DNA of 64,000 bases from Oceanobacillus sp. FSL K6-2867 (GCF_037963145.1 NZ_CP150144.1:3038001-3102000), one strand, 5' to 3'; positions 8,570 through 17,431 are shown, counted from the stretch's first letter. The notes: a model not told the origin generated them from the sequence alone. Numbers and translations are program-made.

Positions 8570-9283
8570 ATGGACTTAAAAAAGATGTGGGAGAAATATG
8601 CAGTTGAGACAGAAATAAATTTTTCCGTCATTTCTGATTATATAGGTGAATATGGAACAGAGTTCGTTTTTAAACCAAATTCAATGATCATTTCCAGAGG
8701 GGATTTTCCCGATAATGTCTATTTTATTAAAGAAGGAATAGCTGTTGGTTTAAGGAATTATGAGGATGGAAGGGATTATAGCTATTTTCAAGTTGATAAA
8801 ACAAATGGAAATATCGGGTTGCTGGAGGTGCTTTCTAGGAAGGAACAATACATTGCAACAATAACATGCTTAACAGAGGTAACTGCAGTTAGAATAGATT
8901 CAGCATTCGTTTACGAACTGATTATGTCTAATTTATCTCTTTTAAGAAGATGTTCTGTATTACTAGCTGAAGACTTATATAGCAGGTCAGGAAATGATGG
9001 TATTCTTTATCATTATAAAGGTATTGACCGTATTAGATATTATTTAATTCAGTATTATGAAAAAAACAAGGGACAAACAGATATCGTTTCTATAACTGAT
9101 TATTATAAGGATATTGCCAGCCAAGTAGGGCTAAGTGTTCGTACGGTTGGCAGAAGCATAAAACAATTGAAAAAAATGAATGAGATATCGAGTATTGATC
9201 GGAAGTTAAGCCTGTCTGAACAGCAATATATGAAAATGAAACAGAGTAGTATCTATGGATTACTTGAGAATGTCAGAAGGTAA
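8570..9283 (+). CDS. Crp/Fnr family transcriptional regulator
   Basis: The 237-residue protein has an N-terminal cyclic-nucleotide-binding-like beta barrel (about 20-125; FVFKPNSMIISRGDFPDNVYFIKEG) and a dimer helix. The C-terminal Crp-type winged helix is at about 165-225 (TDYYKDIASQVGLSVRTVGRSIKQLKKMNEI). The effector-binding signature of true cAMP receptors is not obvious, so the ligand is unknown. The ATG has CAGGAGA nine bases upstream. It sits alone, ahead of and in the same direction as the ECF nucleoside operon, from which a terminator separates it. A role as local regulator of that operon is the simplest inference. Confidence 0.85.
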   Translation: MDLKKMWEKYAVETEINFSVISDYIGEYGTEFVFKPNSMIISRGDFPDNVYFIKEGIAVGLRNYEDGRDYSYFQVDKTNGNIGLLEVLSRKEQYIATITCLTEVTAVRIDSAFVYELIMSNLSLLRRCSVLLAEDLYSRSGNDGILYHYKGIDRIRYYLIQYYEKNKGQTDIVSITDYYKDIASQVGLSVRTVGRSIKQLKKMNEISSIDRKLSLSEQQYMKMKQSSIYGLLENVRR

Positions 9284-9337
9284 AGAGTAAATTTTAATAG
9301 ATTATATAAAACGTGTAAAAGAAGTTGTGCGAAAAGG

Positions 9338-9393
9338 AAATCCGAACGAAAAAAAATCCTATTAGAAGGATTTGATAATCGTTCGGATTTTTT
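9338..9393 (+). terminator. Terminator after the Crp-type regulator
   Basis: AAATCCGAACGA pairs with TCGTTCGGATTT, with a small nested hairpin (AATCCT/AGGATT) in the loop and a T-run after the stem. It isolates the regulator from the ECF operon. Confidence 0.88.
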
Positions 9394-9426
9394 ATATCCA
9401 CTTTTCGTTTTGAAATAGCTTGTGAG

Positions 9427-9440
9427 AGGACATCTGTCCT
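9427..9440. promoter_or_regulatory. Palindrome AGGACATCTGTCCT, candidate operator of the ECF operon
   Basis: A 14-bp dyad with 6-bp arms lies 173 bp upstream of the first ECF gene and 34 bp after the terminator. It could be the target of the adjacent Crp-type regulator, although it does not match the classical TGTGA-N6-TCACA. Assignment is by position only. Confidence 0.3.
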
Positions 9441-9612
9441 TTCATTCCTTTTCGTATAAATGATATCCTAAATTTAATTCCAAATATCCAGTTAATAAAT
9501 GAATGATAACGCTTTAAACTTAATTCATTGCTTGTATGAGGAAGTTAAATGAATGAATTGAATGCTATTTCTACAACACAGATTTTGAAATCTGATAAAA
9601 AGGAGCGGAAAG

Positions 9613-10221
9613 ATGAAAAGAGGGATAAGGTACGATTTTTCATTGCTGGCACTGCTGTTAATCCCAGTAGGTGTTTCATTGAATGTAGTGGGTTATCAAC
9701 TATCGACTATTTTAAAGCTGCCGGTATTTATGGATCAAATAGGTACGATCATGGTATCGATGATTGCTGGGCCATGGATTGGATTGCTTGCAGGTTTACT
9801 GGGGAATGTTGTAAACGGGATGATTAATCCCATTGCAATAGGTTTTAGTGTTGTGTCGATGAGTGTTGGTTTTGTATCAGGGTATTTATCAAAGTGGAGA
9901 TTTTATACAAATCTTTATGGCATCATTATCTCTTGCGTCATTTTAACAATAGTGGCAGCCTTTCCTGCAGCCATCGTTACCGTTTTTCTTTTTGGCGGCG
10001 TAACTGGTGCAGGGACAGATTTACTTACAGCAACATTCCTTGCTACAGGTAAAGAATTATGGAATTCTGTTGTGTCTACAAATTTAATTTCAGGTTCTAT
10101 TAATACCATTATAAACTTTGGGATTAGCTGGCTGATTGTTAGAAGGATTCCAGACAGATTTTTAATTAAGCTAAATTATGGTGAGCCGTATATTAAGAAA
10201 GGGGGGCATGTGAATGGATAG
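9613..10221 (+). CDS. ECF transporter S component (substrate-binding membrane subunit), probably nucleoside
   Basis: The 202-residue hydrophobic protein has about five to six membrane helices (for example ALLLIPVGVSLNVVGYQL and IGLLAGLLGNVVNGMI). This is the ECF S-component pattern: a membrane substrate binder without a periplasmic protein, working with the T subunit and two ATPases encoded next. The ATG has AAGGAG 7-8 bases before it. Its end overlaps ecfT by 8 bp. Substrate is inferred from the nucleoside hydrolase that ends the operon; no substrate-specific motif was recognised. An overlapping frame starting at 9549 is a shadow. Confidence 0.82.
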   Translation: MKRGIRYDFSLLALLLIPVGVSLNVVGYQLSTILKLPVFMDQIGTIMVSMIAGPWIGLLAGLLGNVVNGMINPIAIGFSVVSMSVGFVSGYLSKWRFYTNLYGIIISCVILTIVAAFPAAIVTVFLFGGVTGAGTDLLTATFLATGKELWNSVVSTNLISGSINTIINFGISWLIVRRIPDRFLIKLNYGEPYIKKGGHVNG

Positions 10222-10954
10222 TCAGATAGGAAAACTGTATCCTTCCTCTAAGTTAGCTTTTATCATACTCATTATTCTATTAAGTATGTTTACACCTGGA
10301 TATGCATTGCAATATATGGTTCTCCCGCTTATTTTGATCATAAGTATTTTTTCCAGAACAGCTGCCCATTTCTTATCCGCATTTATGAAGTCGATTTTAA
10401 TTGTTGTGTTATTTATTTTTATTATTCAAGTTTTTATCATTGTGAATGATGATTCTGAGAAAATTTGGGGTTTTATTCATTTTTCGCAAATGGGCTTGAT
10501 GACAAGTTTAACGATGACATCTAAAATTGTTGCAATCAGTTCGTGCATCATTTGGTTTTTCCAAGTAACAAGTGTGAAAGATATTATCTATGCTTTGGAG
10601 AAATCAGGGGTATCCCAGAAAGTGACCTTTGTGATAGCTTCTACCATTCAGCTTATTCCGCAAATGGTAAATTTATCGAAAACGATTACGGATGCACAAA
10701 AGTCACGGGGGATTGAAACGGAGGGAAAGATGTTCGTTCGATTGAAAGCTTTTGTTCCTATGATCGGCCCTTTAGTTCTGTCTTCTATTCAGCAAACGGA
10801 GGAAAGGGTACTGGCTTTGGAATCGCGTGCTTTTTCTTCCAAAGCGAAAAAGACATCTATTTACGAACTAAAAAAACAACCGGCTGATTATATGATTATG
10901 ACGTTTTGCGTGGTCATTTTAATTGGCTATATTGTTTGGAGGATACAATCATGA
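10214..10954 (+). CDS. ecfT: ECF transporter transmembrane component EcfT
   Basis: The 246-residue membrane protein forms the energy-coupling scaffold between the S subunit and the two ATPases. It has N-terminal hydrophobic helices (to about 120) and two cytoplasmic coupling helices carrying the short x-R-G/A motifs, seen here as AQKSRGI and LESRAF. Another membrane helix lies at the C-terminus (MIMTFCVVILIGYIVW). Length is slightly below the usual 260. The ATG overlaps the S-component stop, and its TGA overlaps the next ATG (ATGA), indicating translational coupling. The gene order S-T-A-A' makes this a dedicated module rather than a shared energising module. Confidence 0.87.
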   Translation: MDSQIGKLYPSSKLAFIILIILLSMFTPGYALQYMVLPLILIISIFSRTAAHFLSAFMKSILIVVLFIFIIQVFIIVNDDSEKIWGFIHFSQMGLMTSLTMTSKIVAISSCIIWFFQVTSVKDIIYALEKSGVSQKVTFVIASTIQLIPQMVNLSKTITDAQKSRGIETEGKMFVRLKAFVPMIGPLVLSSIQQTEERVLALESRAFSSKAKKTSIYELKKQPADYMIMTFCVVILIGYIVWRIQS

Positions 10955-11805
10955 GTATTATATCGTTAAAAAATGTTAGCTACACATATCCTTTAGAAGA
11001 AAAAGAAGCCATTCATGATGTCTCATTTTCGTTACAAAAAGGACGTGTTTATGGCTTAATAGGCGCAAATGAGTCAGGAAAAACCACAATCTGCAATATC
11101 ATTAGAGGGTTTATCCCAGAGCTATATAAAGGGAAATTAACAGGTGAGGTTACGATAAAAGAGAAGCCTATAAACGACTCTAATATTGGAGATCTTGCAA
11201 CCATTATAGGATATTCCTTTCAAAATCCTTTCACCCAATTATCCGGGGTAAAAGATACCGTCTATGAGGAAATTGCTTATGGTATGGAAAATATAGGTGT
11301 GCCGCGCAATAAGATGATAAAAAAAGTTGACGAACTTGTAGAAATGTTTCAGCTGGATGATTTGGTTGCTCAAAATCCGTATGAATTATCAGGTGGACAA
11401 AAACAAAGGGTGGCAATAGCGTCCATGATTGCCTTAGATCCGGAAATTATCATTTTAGATGAGCCAACCTCACAATTGGACCCAAAAAGCAGTGAAGATA
11501 TTTTTAAAATCCTGCATCTATTAAAAGATCAAGGTAAGACGATTTTGCTTGTCGAGCATAAGGTGGATTTATTGGCGGAGTATTGTGATGATATTTTATT
11601 AATGCGTAAGGGGCAGCTTGTTATGACAGGTCCCACAAAAGAAGTCTTGTCTAATCCAGTGGTATTGGAGTATGGCGGGCAGTTGCCGCAAGTTGCATTA
11701 TATTTTATGAAAAAAGCGAAGGATACGAATATGAAAATGACGCATACGATACCGTTAACAGTCCAGGAAGTTTATGATAGCTTGCAGAAGGATGGTGGGG
11801 TGTAA
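10951..11805 (+). CDS. ecfA1: ECF transporter ATPase, first subunit
   Basis: The 284-residue ABC ATPase has Walker A GANESGKTT at 38-46, a Q-loop (GYSFQNPF), the ABC signature ELSGGQKQR, Walker B IIILDEPTSQLD and a switch His in LLVEHKVD. All catalytic motifs are intact. The frame is open further upstream inside ecfT, but the ATG at 10951 follows GGAGGATAC and forms the ATGA overlap with ecfT, so it is the start. It pairs with the following ATPase to power nucleoside uptake. The next gene begins immediately after its stop. Confidence 0.9.
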   Translation: MSIISLKNVSYTYPLEEKEAIHDVSFSLQKGRVYGLIGANESGKTTICNIIRGFIPELYKGKLTGEVTIKEKPINDSNIGDLATIIGYSFQNPFTQLSGVKDTVYEEIAYGMENIGVPRNKMIKKVDELVEMFQLDDLVAQNPYELSGGQKQRVAIASMIALDPEIIILDEPTSQLDPKSSEDIFKILHLLKDQGKTILLVEHKVDLLAEYCDDILLMRKGQLVMTGPTKEVLSNPVVLEYGGQLPQVALYFMKKAKDTNMKMTHTIPLTVQEVYDSLQKDGGV

Positions 11806-12618
11806 GTGGCTTATTTATCTTTGAAAAATGTTTCGTACACCTATGCGAACGGCTATGAGGCTGTCCAAGATGTTAATCTGGATTTCGAGTTAGGGGAATC
11901 CGTTGCCATCATTGGGCAGAATGGTGCAGGTAAAACGACAACCGTTAAATTAATGAATGGGTTGTTAACGCCAACAAAAGGTGACGTGTTCGTGGATGGT
12001 GTTTCAACGAAGGAAGCAACAACCGCAAAGATTTCCAGGAAGGTTGGTTACGTGTTTCAAAATCCCGATGATCAAATTTTTCAGGACACGATTTATAAAG
12101 AGATTGCTTATGGCCCGAAGAGCCAGAAATTAGGGGCGCGGGAGGTTGAAGACAGAGTAAGGTCAGCAGCTGAAATTTGTGGGCTAACAGAGTCATTACA
12201 AGAACATCCTTATAATTTACCTTACTCAAAAAGAAAGTTTATAACCATTGCAGCCGTGTTGGCGATGGATCCGAATGTGATTATTCTGGATGAACCAACT
12301 GCTGGGCAAGATAGAGAATCGCTTGAACGGTTAGGCAATATTATTAAATCTTTATCGAATCATCATAAAACAGTGATTACAATTACACATGATATGGAAT
12401 TTGTTGTGCGTGAGTTTAAACGGGTGATTGTGTTTGCGGACAAACAAAAACGAAGAGATGCATCCCCCATGGAAATATTTTGGGATGAACAGCTGCTTGA
12501 ATTCAGTGATTTAAAACAACCTTATATTTGCCAGCTTGCTGCTATTTTAGGATATAGAGATGTATTAACAATTAAGGATTTATTGGAAAGGGAGAAAAAT
12601 GAAAAATATTCTAATTGA
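11806..12618 (+). CDS. ecfA2: ECF transporter ATPase, second subunit with unusual signature motif
   Basis: The 270-residue ABC ATPase has Walker A GQNGAGKTT at 37-45, Q-loop YVFQNPDDQ, Walker B VIILDEPTAGQD at about 158-169 and switch His in TITHDMEF. The canonical LSGGQ signature is replaced by NLPYSKRKF at about 137-145, lacking the Ser-Gly-Gly. One of the two composite ATP sites of the heterodimer may therefore be weak, as in other asymmetric ABC pairs. The start is GTG, directly after the TAA of the previous gene. Its 3' end overlaps the nucleoside hydrolase start by 20 bp, so the two are translationally linked. Confidence 0.88.
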   Translation: MAYLSLKNVSYTYANGYEAVQDVNLDFELGESVAIIGQNGAGKTTTVKLMNGLLTPTKGDVFVDGVSTKEATTAKISRKVGYVFQNPDDQIFQDTIYKEIAYGPKSQKLGAREVEDRVRSAAEICGLTESLQEHPYNLPYSKRKFITIAAVLAMDPNVIILDEPTAGQDRESLERLGNIIKSLSNHHKTVITITHDMEFVVREFKRVIVFADKQKRRDASPMEIFWDEQLLEFSDLKQPYICQLAAILGYRDVLTIKDLLEREKNEKYSN

Positions 12619-13531
12619 TTGTGATCCAGGACACGATGATGCATTAGCCATTTTAACAGCTATTGCTCATTCAAAGATAATAAACATTTTAGGAATTACT
12701 ACGATAGGCGGTAATCAAACATTAGAAAAGGTCACTACAAATGCAAAGAATATATTGGATTTTGTGAATTCAACTATTCCGTTAGCAACTGGACAACCTG
12801 GTCCTATAACAAAAGAGCTACGCATTGCACCAGAGGCCCATGGTGCTAGTGGAATGGATGGTCCCTACTTTAATGGGGAAGATTATCCAATCGCTTCGAT
12901 GAATGCTATTACATTTATGTATGAAAAAATGATGAACTGTGATGAAAAGGTGATTTTAGTTGGATTAGGCCCTTTGACAAATATCGCGTTATTAATCAAA
13001 GTATTTCCTGAGGTACAGAAAAAAATAGAATACATTAGCATTATGGGTGGAGGACTTGATCATGGCAATTTAACACCGCTTGCTGAATTTAATATATATG
13101 TTGATCCTGAAGCGGCACAGATTGTGTTTCATTCTGGCATTCCCGTGGTTATGTCAGGATTGGATGTTACGGAGAAGGCAGAAATAAAAGTAGAGGAAAT
13201 TGATTCGCTAAAAGATAAAGGAAGGGTTAGTCATTTAGCTTATGAACTCCTGCATTTTTACAACAAATCCGGAAGACAATTTGGTTTTATTAACAGTCCT
13301 ATTCATGATTTATGTGCGGTTGCCTATATCATAAACCCAGAAATGTTTTCTGGTACATCTTACTATGTTGATGTTGTAACAGATGGGAAAGCAAGAGGTT
13401 TAACATTTGCTGATAAAAGATTAGTAACCGAACAAGCTAAAAACACGTTCGTATTAGAAGGTGTTGATCGGGGAATGTTTGTAGGTTTGTTAGTGGATGC
13501 GTTGGAGTTGTTGGACGAGGTGAGTCAGTAG
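12599..13531 (+). CDS. Inosine/uridine-preferring nucleoside hydrolase
   Basis: The 310-residue enzyme hydrolyses the N-glycosidic bond of (ribo)nucleosides to base and ribose. The calcium-binding N-terminal motif DCDPGHDDA is at 7-15. Further family landmarks are TTIGGN, GPLTNIA near 120, IMGGG near 150, AEFNIYVDPEAA and the C-terminal H-D pair (SPIHDLCAV) that completes the metal site. Length and motif order are normal. The ATG lies inside the end of ecfA2 with AAAGGGAG upstream. Being last in an ECF operon, it suggests that imported nucleosides are split in the cytoplasm. Purine or pyrimidine preference cannot be read with certainty. Confidence 0.93.
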   Translation: MKNILIDCDPGHDDALAILTAIAHSKIINILGITTIGGNQTLEKVTTNAKNILDFVNSTIPLATGQPGPITKELRIAPEAHGASGMDGPYFNGEDYPIASMNAITFMYEKMMNCDEKVILVGLGPLTNIALLIKVFPEVQKKIEYISIMGGGLDHGNLTPLAEFNIYVDPEAAQIVFHSGIPVVMSGLDVTEKAEIKVEEIDSLKDKGRVSHLAYELLHFYNKSGRQFGFINSPIHDLCAVAYIINPEMFSGTSYYVDVVTDGKARGLTFADKRLVTEQAKNTFVLEGVDRGMFVGLLVDALELLDEVSQ

Positions 13532-13541
13532 GCGACCCTTC

Positions 13542-13582
13542 TAAGCATAAAATAGTCCAATATTAGGACTATTTTATGCTTA
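13542..13582. terminator. Bidirectional terminator between convergent genes
   Basis: A perfect 17-bp stem (TAAGCATAAAATAGTCC and its complement) with a 7-base loop lies between the nucleoside hydrolase and the FGGY kinase. The right arm includes the kinase stop codon. T-runs lie inside the stem arms rather than after it. Confidence 0.8.
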
Positions 13583-15064
13583 CGTATATACTGGCTGCAG
13601 AGCAGGGTGTAATTTTTTAAAAGTTTCATATTGTATTGCATAAACTTGTCCCCTTTTTTGATTCGGGGTATAGTTTTTACTCGGGATGTTCCTTACAAAG
13701 GTATTAACAAATTGTCCATAAGATTCACACCATCCTAGCGCAGTAAAAGCTGTAGACGCAACCCCGATAGACGGTAAATACGCATTATTTAATGGAACTC
13801 TAATTGGATGGTTCATAATATCTGCCAGCATCTGACACCAATTATTGCTCTTTGATGCTCCACCAATTAATGTAATCGTACGTTGGTTACTTAAATCATA
13901 CATTTCTAGTGTTTGTTTTAAGGAAAAAGTGACACCCTCCAAGGCTGCACGTGCTAGATCTTTCCGCTCTGTATGTGGTGTGATTCCCCAATATGCACCT
14001 TTTGCTTGTGGATCAATCATTGGGTTACGTTCCCCGTTCAAATAAGGTAAAAATAATACACCACCACTACCTGGCTCAGCTTCTTCGATTAAAGTTTCAA
14101 ATGCTTCGTATTTATTTGCATCCTTTTGATCAATATACGATTGGACTGCCCACTTGTGGACATTCCCAACATTAAGTAATGGTGTAACCGATATACGATG
14201 TGACTTTTCTACAAAAGCCAGATTAAAATGGCTTTCTGATAATGAGTCTAACTGTCCTTTATTTCTTTCTACGATTGCTAGCCAGCCTGTTGTACCCATA
14301 TAAAAATAACAATCATTTTCATGAACTGCACCAGCTCCGAGTGTGGTAGCTCCCGCATCACCACTTCCATTTATGACAATTGTAGATGTCGAAAATCCGG
14401 TTATTTCACTAGCTTCTTTAGTGATTGTTCCAACTACACTATCTGCTTCCAGTAATTTAGGTAATTTTCCTTCATCAATTCTACAAGTTTGAGTGATCGT
14501 CTCGTTCCATAAGCGGTTTTTAAGATCCATCATTCCAGTAGTTGCTGCGGTTATTGGATCTGTGACTGCTTCTTTAGTCAGTTTATAAATAACATAGTCC
14601 TTTGAACAAAATACAAATTTCTTTGTATTTTCATATTGGTTAGGCGAATGATTTTCTAACCATTTAATTTTTGCAAGTGGTGTTGAGGCACTTACGTTAT
14701 TACCTGTATGAATGCGAATTTCCGGATATTGCTTATGTACCCATTCTGCTTCATTTTCAGCTCTAGTATCAGCGTATAAAATAGCGCGATACTTAGCCTG
14801 TTCACTAATTGAAATTACATCTTCCATTTGACCTGAAAATGTTATTGCTTGAACAGATTCAGGAGAAATTCCGTTTTTCCACCAAAGAGATGCAATATGG
14901 ATTATAGCCTCCCACCAATCCTCTGGTTGTTGTTCAATCATTCCTTCCTCAGATACAAAGGTTGTTAACTCAACCGAATGTTCTTCCATAAGTTGCACGT
15001 CTTTATCAACTAAAATACCTTTTACTGCTGATGTTCCAATATCAAAAACAGCTACATATGTCAT
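13580..15064 (-). CDS. FGGY family carbohydrate kinase (xylulokinase/gluconokinase-like)
   Basis: The 494-residue ATP-dependent sugar kinase has the N-terminal FGGY domain starting VAVFDIGTSAVKG (phosphate 1 motif) and the catalytic-region motifs SGQMEDV and ADTRAENEA. The C-terminal domain has NGSGDAGATTLGAG and the ATP-binding LIGGASKSNNWCQMLADIM. Length is typical. Substrate is uncertain: xylulose, ribulose, gluconate and others are handled by near-identical architectures. It converges on the nucleoside hydrolase gene and lies within the same direct-repeat-bounded island, so a role downstream of nucleoside-derived pentose is possible but not shown. The start ATG (minus strand) follows AGTGGGGGT. 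Confidence 0.88.
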   Translation of the reverse strand: MTYVAVFDIGTSAVKGILVDKDVQLMEEHSVELTTFVSEEGMIEQQPEDWWEAIIHIASLWWKNGISPESVQAITFSGQMEDVISISEQAKYRAILYADTRAENEAEWVHKQYPEIRIHTGNNVSASTPLAKIKWLENHSPNQYENTKKFVFCSKDYVIYKLTKEAVTDPITAATTGMMDLKNRLWNETITQTCRIDEGKLPKLLEADSVVGTITKEASEITGFSTSTIVINGSGDAGATTLGAGAVHENDCYFYMGTTGWLAIVERNKGQLDSLSESHFNLAFVEKSHRISVTPLLNVGNVHKWAVQSYIDQKDANKYEAFETLIEEAEPGSGGVLFLPYLNGERNPMIDPQAKGAYWGITPHTERKDLARAALEGVTFSLKQTLEMYDLSNQRTITLIGGASKSNNWCQMLADIMNHPIRVPLNNAYLPSIGVASTAFTALGWCESYGQFVNTFVRNIPSKNYTPNQKRGQVYAIQYETFKKLHPALQPVYT

Positions 15065-15106
15065 ATTACCCCCACTTTTTCTACGATTGTTTTAAATCAC
15101 CAATAA

Positions 15107-15291
15107 TACCATATTATACTGGATATGCTTTTAAAGGAAATAGCCTAGGTAGAGAATATAAGTGTTGAAGCAGTTAAAAGCTGGGGAAAGAGGCTAGGAG
15201 GAAGCTGAGGAGCAAGGGTTGATGTGGAGGGGGGGAATTGCTCACTAATCTGCTCCATTGGATAAAAGCATGATCTTGCCAATACGTCATT
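15107..15291 (+). pseudogene. Right copy of the direct repeat: decayed 3' fragment of the sigma factor gene
   Basis: The segment matches 8036-8228 in the same direction but has an in-frame stop (ATAGCCTAG), a one-base loss in the AGCTGGGG run and several small gaps. It has no start codon or ribosome site. It looks like the displaced 3' end of the sigma gene, left at the far end of an inserted or duplicated segment. Confidence 0.88.
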
Positions 15292-15895
15292 ACAGTCATT
15301 CGATTGAACCACTTATGTCATCCTCTTGATCCGCCTCGGGCAAGAAAATGATTCATCTGAGACACAGTTGACCTATCCTCCTATATAACGAAGACGCACA
15401 TGAGTGCCAATTTATTTATAGGAGTTTTTTGTGATTAAGTATGTAAAATCTGTAATCATAAAGAGTAACAAGAAGCCCCACAAAATTCGGTGAGTTAAAA
15501 TCTCCAGGGATGGAAGAATGAAGTATCCCCCAATAAAGCCTCAGAAGATACAGGAACAAAAGTGGCGAATCTTTTTGCATTTGTACTTGATCAATCCACA
15601 GTGGAAGAAATTGAGAGAACCCTTTTTGGCTAAGAATGGCTGGAAACATCAATAGAGAGGGTTTGGGAAACTGTATCACGGCTTAACTCATCCGAAACAA
15701 ATTGTCGAAACTATATGACGTGAGATATAGATTTTCCGTTAGGACTATTCCACTAGAAACTTTCTATTAATCAGTAGTTCAATATAACAATACTTTCGAA
15801 AGTATTTTGCACTATAAATCATGCAAATTGGAATATGGATATTATAGTTTATATGACTTATTATGAAAATAATAAAACATGTAGGAAGTGATTTA
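15292..15895. other. Long spacer with coding-like relics, upstream of the PTS operon
   Basis: There is no intact gene in about 600 bp. One stretch near 15520-15632 reads as a plausible protein (includes ASEDTGTKVANLFAFVLDQS) ending in TAA. Another frame after it reads on to about 15721 (includes VWETVSRLNSSETNCRN). Neither has a start, and I do not recognise them; they look like decayed genes. The PTS promoter lies at the right end, near the palindrome at 15790. Confidence 0.4.
15790..15805. promoter_or_regulatory. Perfect 16-bp palindrome upstream of the PTS operon, candidate operator
   Basis: ATACTTTCGAAAGTAT is followed at once by TTTGCA-N10-TGCAAA (15807-15828), a second dyad. They lie about 70-105 bp before the first gene. 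They may bind the PRD regulator encoded at the end of the operon, which is inference. No sigma-54 -24/-12 element with correct GG-N10-GC spacing was found. Confidence 0.45.
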
Positions 15896-16954
15896 ATGAG
15901 TTTGATGGATACTATTGAGCGTATTCCTTTTCAACTTAAGAAAATTGTTGAAAACCAAGATAATATCAGCAATAATTTAGAAAGTATTTTGGAAGCGCAT
16001 AAGAAGTTGAAAAGAATTGTTCTTGTTGCGTCTGGTACATCTTACAACGCAGCATTTACGACAAAAAATTTTGCAGAAAATGTAATCGGTTTCCCGGTGG
16101 AGATTATTTACCCAAATATGTTTGTGCAATATTATAATTACGATTTGTTGGATGAAGATAATTTATATATTTTTATTTCACAGGGTGGTAAAACAAAACT
16201 AGTATACGAAGGTTTAAATCTTGTTAAAACAAAGGGGTATCGAACCATCTCACTTACCGAAAAATTGGGTACCCCAATTGCTCAACTAGCTGATGTTTCA
16301 CTAGAAATTGGTTCTGAACATGAAGAATATCTATACAGAACACTTGGATATTCTGCGACTTGTGCCACATTATATTGGTTATTCATTTCTATATCAAAGA
16401 TTTACAGTAAAGTATCTGATAATGAAGTCGAAGCATATGTACAAGATTACAATTTGATGGTTGATAACTTGTTTACTGTTAAACAAAACACATTTAAATG
16501 GTATAGAGAAAATAAATTTCAATTAATGCGAAAGTCTAACTTTATATTTTCAGGAACAAATGATTTGTGGCCAGTAGCTCAGGAAGCAGATATTAAGTTT
16601 ATGGAAATGCTACCCATCTTTACAAATAGCTTCGAATTAGAAGAGCTCATCCATGGCCCTCAAAATGCATTTGATACTAATATCGGATATTTTATATTAA
16701 GTAGAACGAATGAGAATTATGAAAAGGCAGATAAAATTTCTAACTTTATTAACCAGGAAATATCTAAGTGTTACTTAATCGGGGATAATTCAAAATCCGA
16801 TTTTAATATAGCTCCGAAAAGTAAGGATTTCAGCAGTCTAGAATATATTACTTTTTTCCAAGTATTGGCTTATCTATTAGCGACAGATAAAGGTCGAGAC
16901 TTAACCAAGGGGATATATCCTCAAGTGGTGAATTATATAAACAAGTCAATATAA
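15896..16954 (+). CDS. SIS-domain sugar-phosphate isomerase/deglycase (FrlB/GfrF-like)
   Basis: The 352-residue protein has two SIS folds (about 40-170 and 200-330), as in the isomerase half of glucosamine-6-phosphate synthase and in fructosamine-6-phosphate deglycases. Visible SIS features are VLVASGTSYNAAF, FISQGGKTKLV (phosphate-binding Ser/Gly loop) and FELEELIHGPQNAF, whose Glu-x-x-HGP is typical of sugar-phosphate binding. There is no glutaminase domain, so it is not GlmS. The ATG at 15896 has AGGAAGTG ahead of it and is preferred to the ATG at 15863, which lacks a site. It is the first gene of a mannose-family PTS operon, so it likely acts on the phosphorylated import product, such as an Amadori sugar or amino sugar. 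Confidence 0.85.
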   Translation: MSLMDTIERIPFQLKKIVENQDNISNNLESILEAHKKLKRIVLVASGTSYNAAFTTKNFAENVIGFPVEIIYPNMFVQYYNYDLLDEDNLYIFISQGGKTKLVYEGLNLVKTKGYRTISLTEKLGTPIAQLADVSLEIGSEHEEYLYRTLGYSATCATLYWLFISISKIYSKVSDNEVEAYVQDYNLMVDNLFTVKQNTFKWYRENKFQLMRKSNFIFSGTNDLWPVAQEADIKFMEMLPIFTNSFELEELIHGPQNAFDTNIGYFILSRTNENYEKADKISNFINQEISKCYLIGDNSKSDFNIAPKSKDFSSLEYITFFQVLAYLLATDKGRDLTKGIYPQVVNYINKSI

Positions 16955-16979
16955 ACACAAAATAAGGCAGGTTTTGTAA

Positions 16980-17408
16980 ATGAAAAAAATATTAGTGGCT
17001 ACACATGCTAGGTTTGCAGAGGGAATCGTTTCATCTATTAATTTAATATTGGGTGAACAGGAAAATTTACATTTCATCAATGCATATGTCGAAGAAACAC
17101 CTTTTAATGAAAAACTAGAAAGCTTCTTAAATGAAAACGTTACGGATGAAGATAAACTTGTTATCTTCTCAGATATATTCGGTGGAAGTGTTAACCAGAC
17201 TATTCTCAGATACCTCGATAGAAAAAATGTTTATGTTATTTCAGGAGTGAACCTTCCAGTACTTTTAGAAGTAGTCATGCTTGAAAAGGGTAATTTAACA
17301 GAGGCTAGACTCAAAGAAATTGTGAATAGTTCTAAAGACCAAATTATCTTTGCAAACGATGAAATGAAAAAGCTTCATACAACCCAAGATGATGATTTTG
17401 ATATCTGA
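16980..17408 (+). CDS. PTS mannose/fructose/sorbose-family EIIA component
   Basis: The 142-residue cytoplasmic phosphotransfer protein accepts phosphate from HPr at His9 in ATHARFAEGI and passes it to EIIB. The fold's conserved DIFGGSVNQ loop is present at about 63-71. It lies 25 bp after the SIS gene and 23 bp before EIIB. The second residue cluster of the classical T/S-H-G motif is altered (HAR rather than HGx), a tolerated variation in the family. It is encoded separately rather than fused to EIIB. Confidence 0.9.
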   Translation: MKKILVATHARFAEGIVSSINLILGEQENLHFINAYVEETPFNEKLESFLNENVTDEDKLVIFSDIFGGSVNQTILRYLDRKNVYVISGVNLPVLLEVVMLEKGNLTEARLKEIVNSSKDQIIFANDEMKKLHTTQDDDFDI

Positions 17409-17431
17409 TAAATGAATGGAGGAGTTAGAAA

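Noticed and set aside
9549..9827. 92-codon frame upstream of and overlapping the ECF S component
   Set aside because: It shadows the S-component frame; the latter has membrane-protein composition, a good ribosome site and operon overlap.
15416..15679. 87-codon minus-strand frame upstream of the PTS operon
   Set aside because: No ribosome site; the opposite strand reads as more protein-like relics, so it is a shadow of decayed sequence.
15700..15862. Sigma-54 promoter for the mannose-type PTS operon
   Set aside because: TTGCAC and TGCA elements are present, but the GG-N10-GC spacing does not fit, and the regulator lacks the AAA+ domain of LevR.
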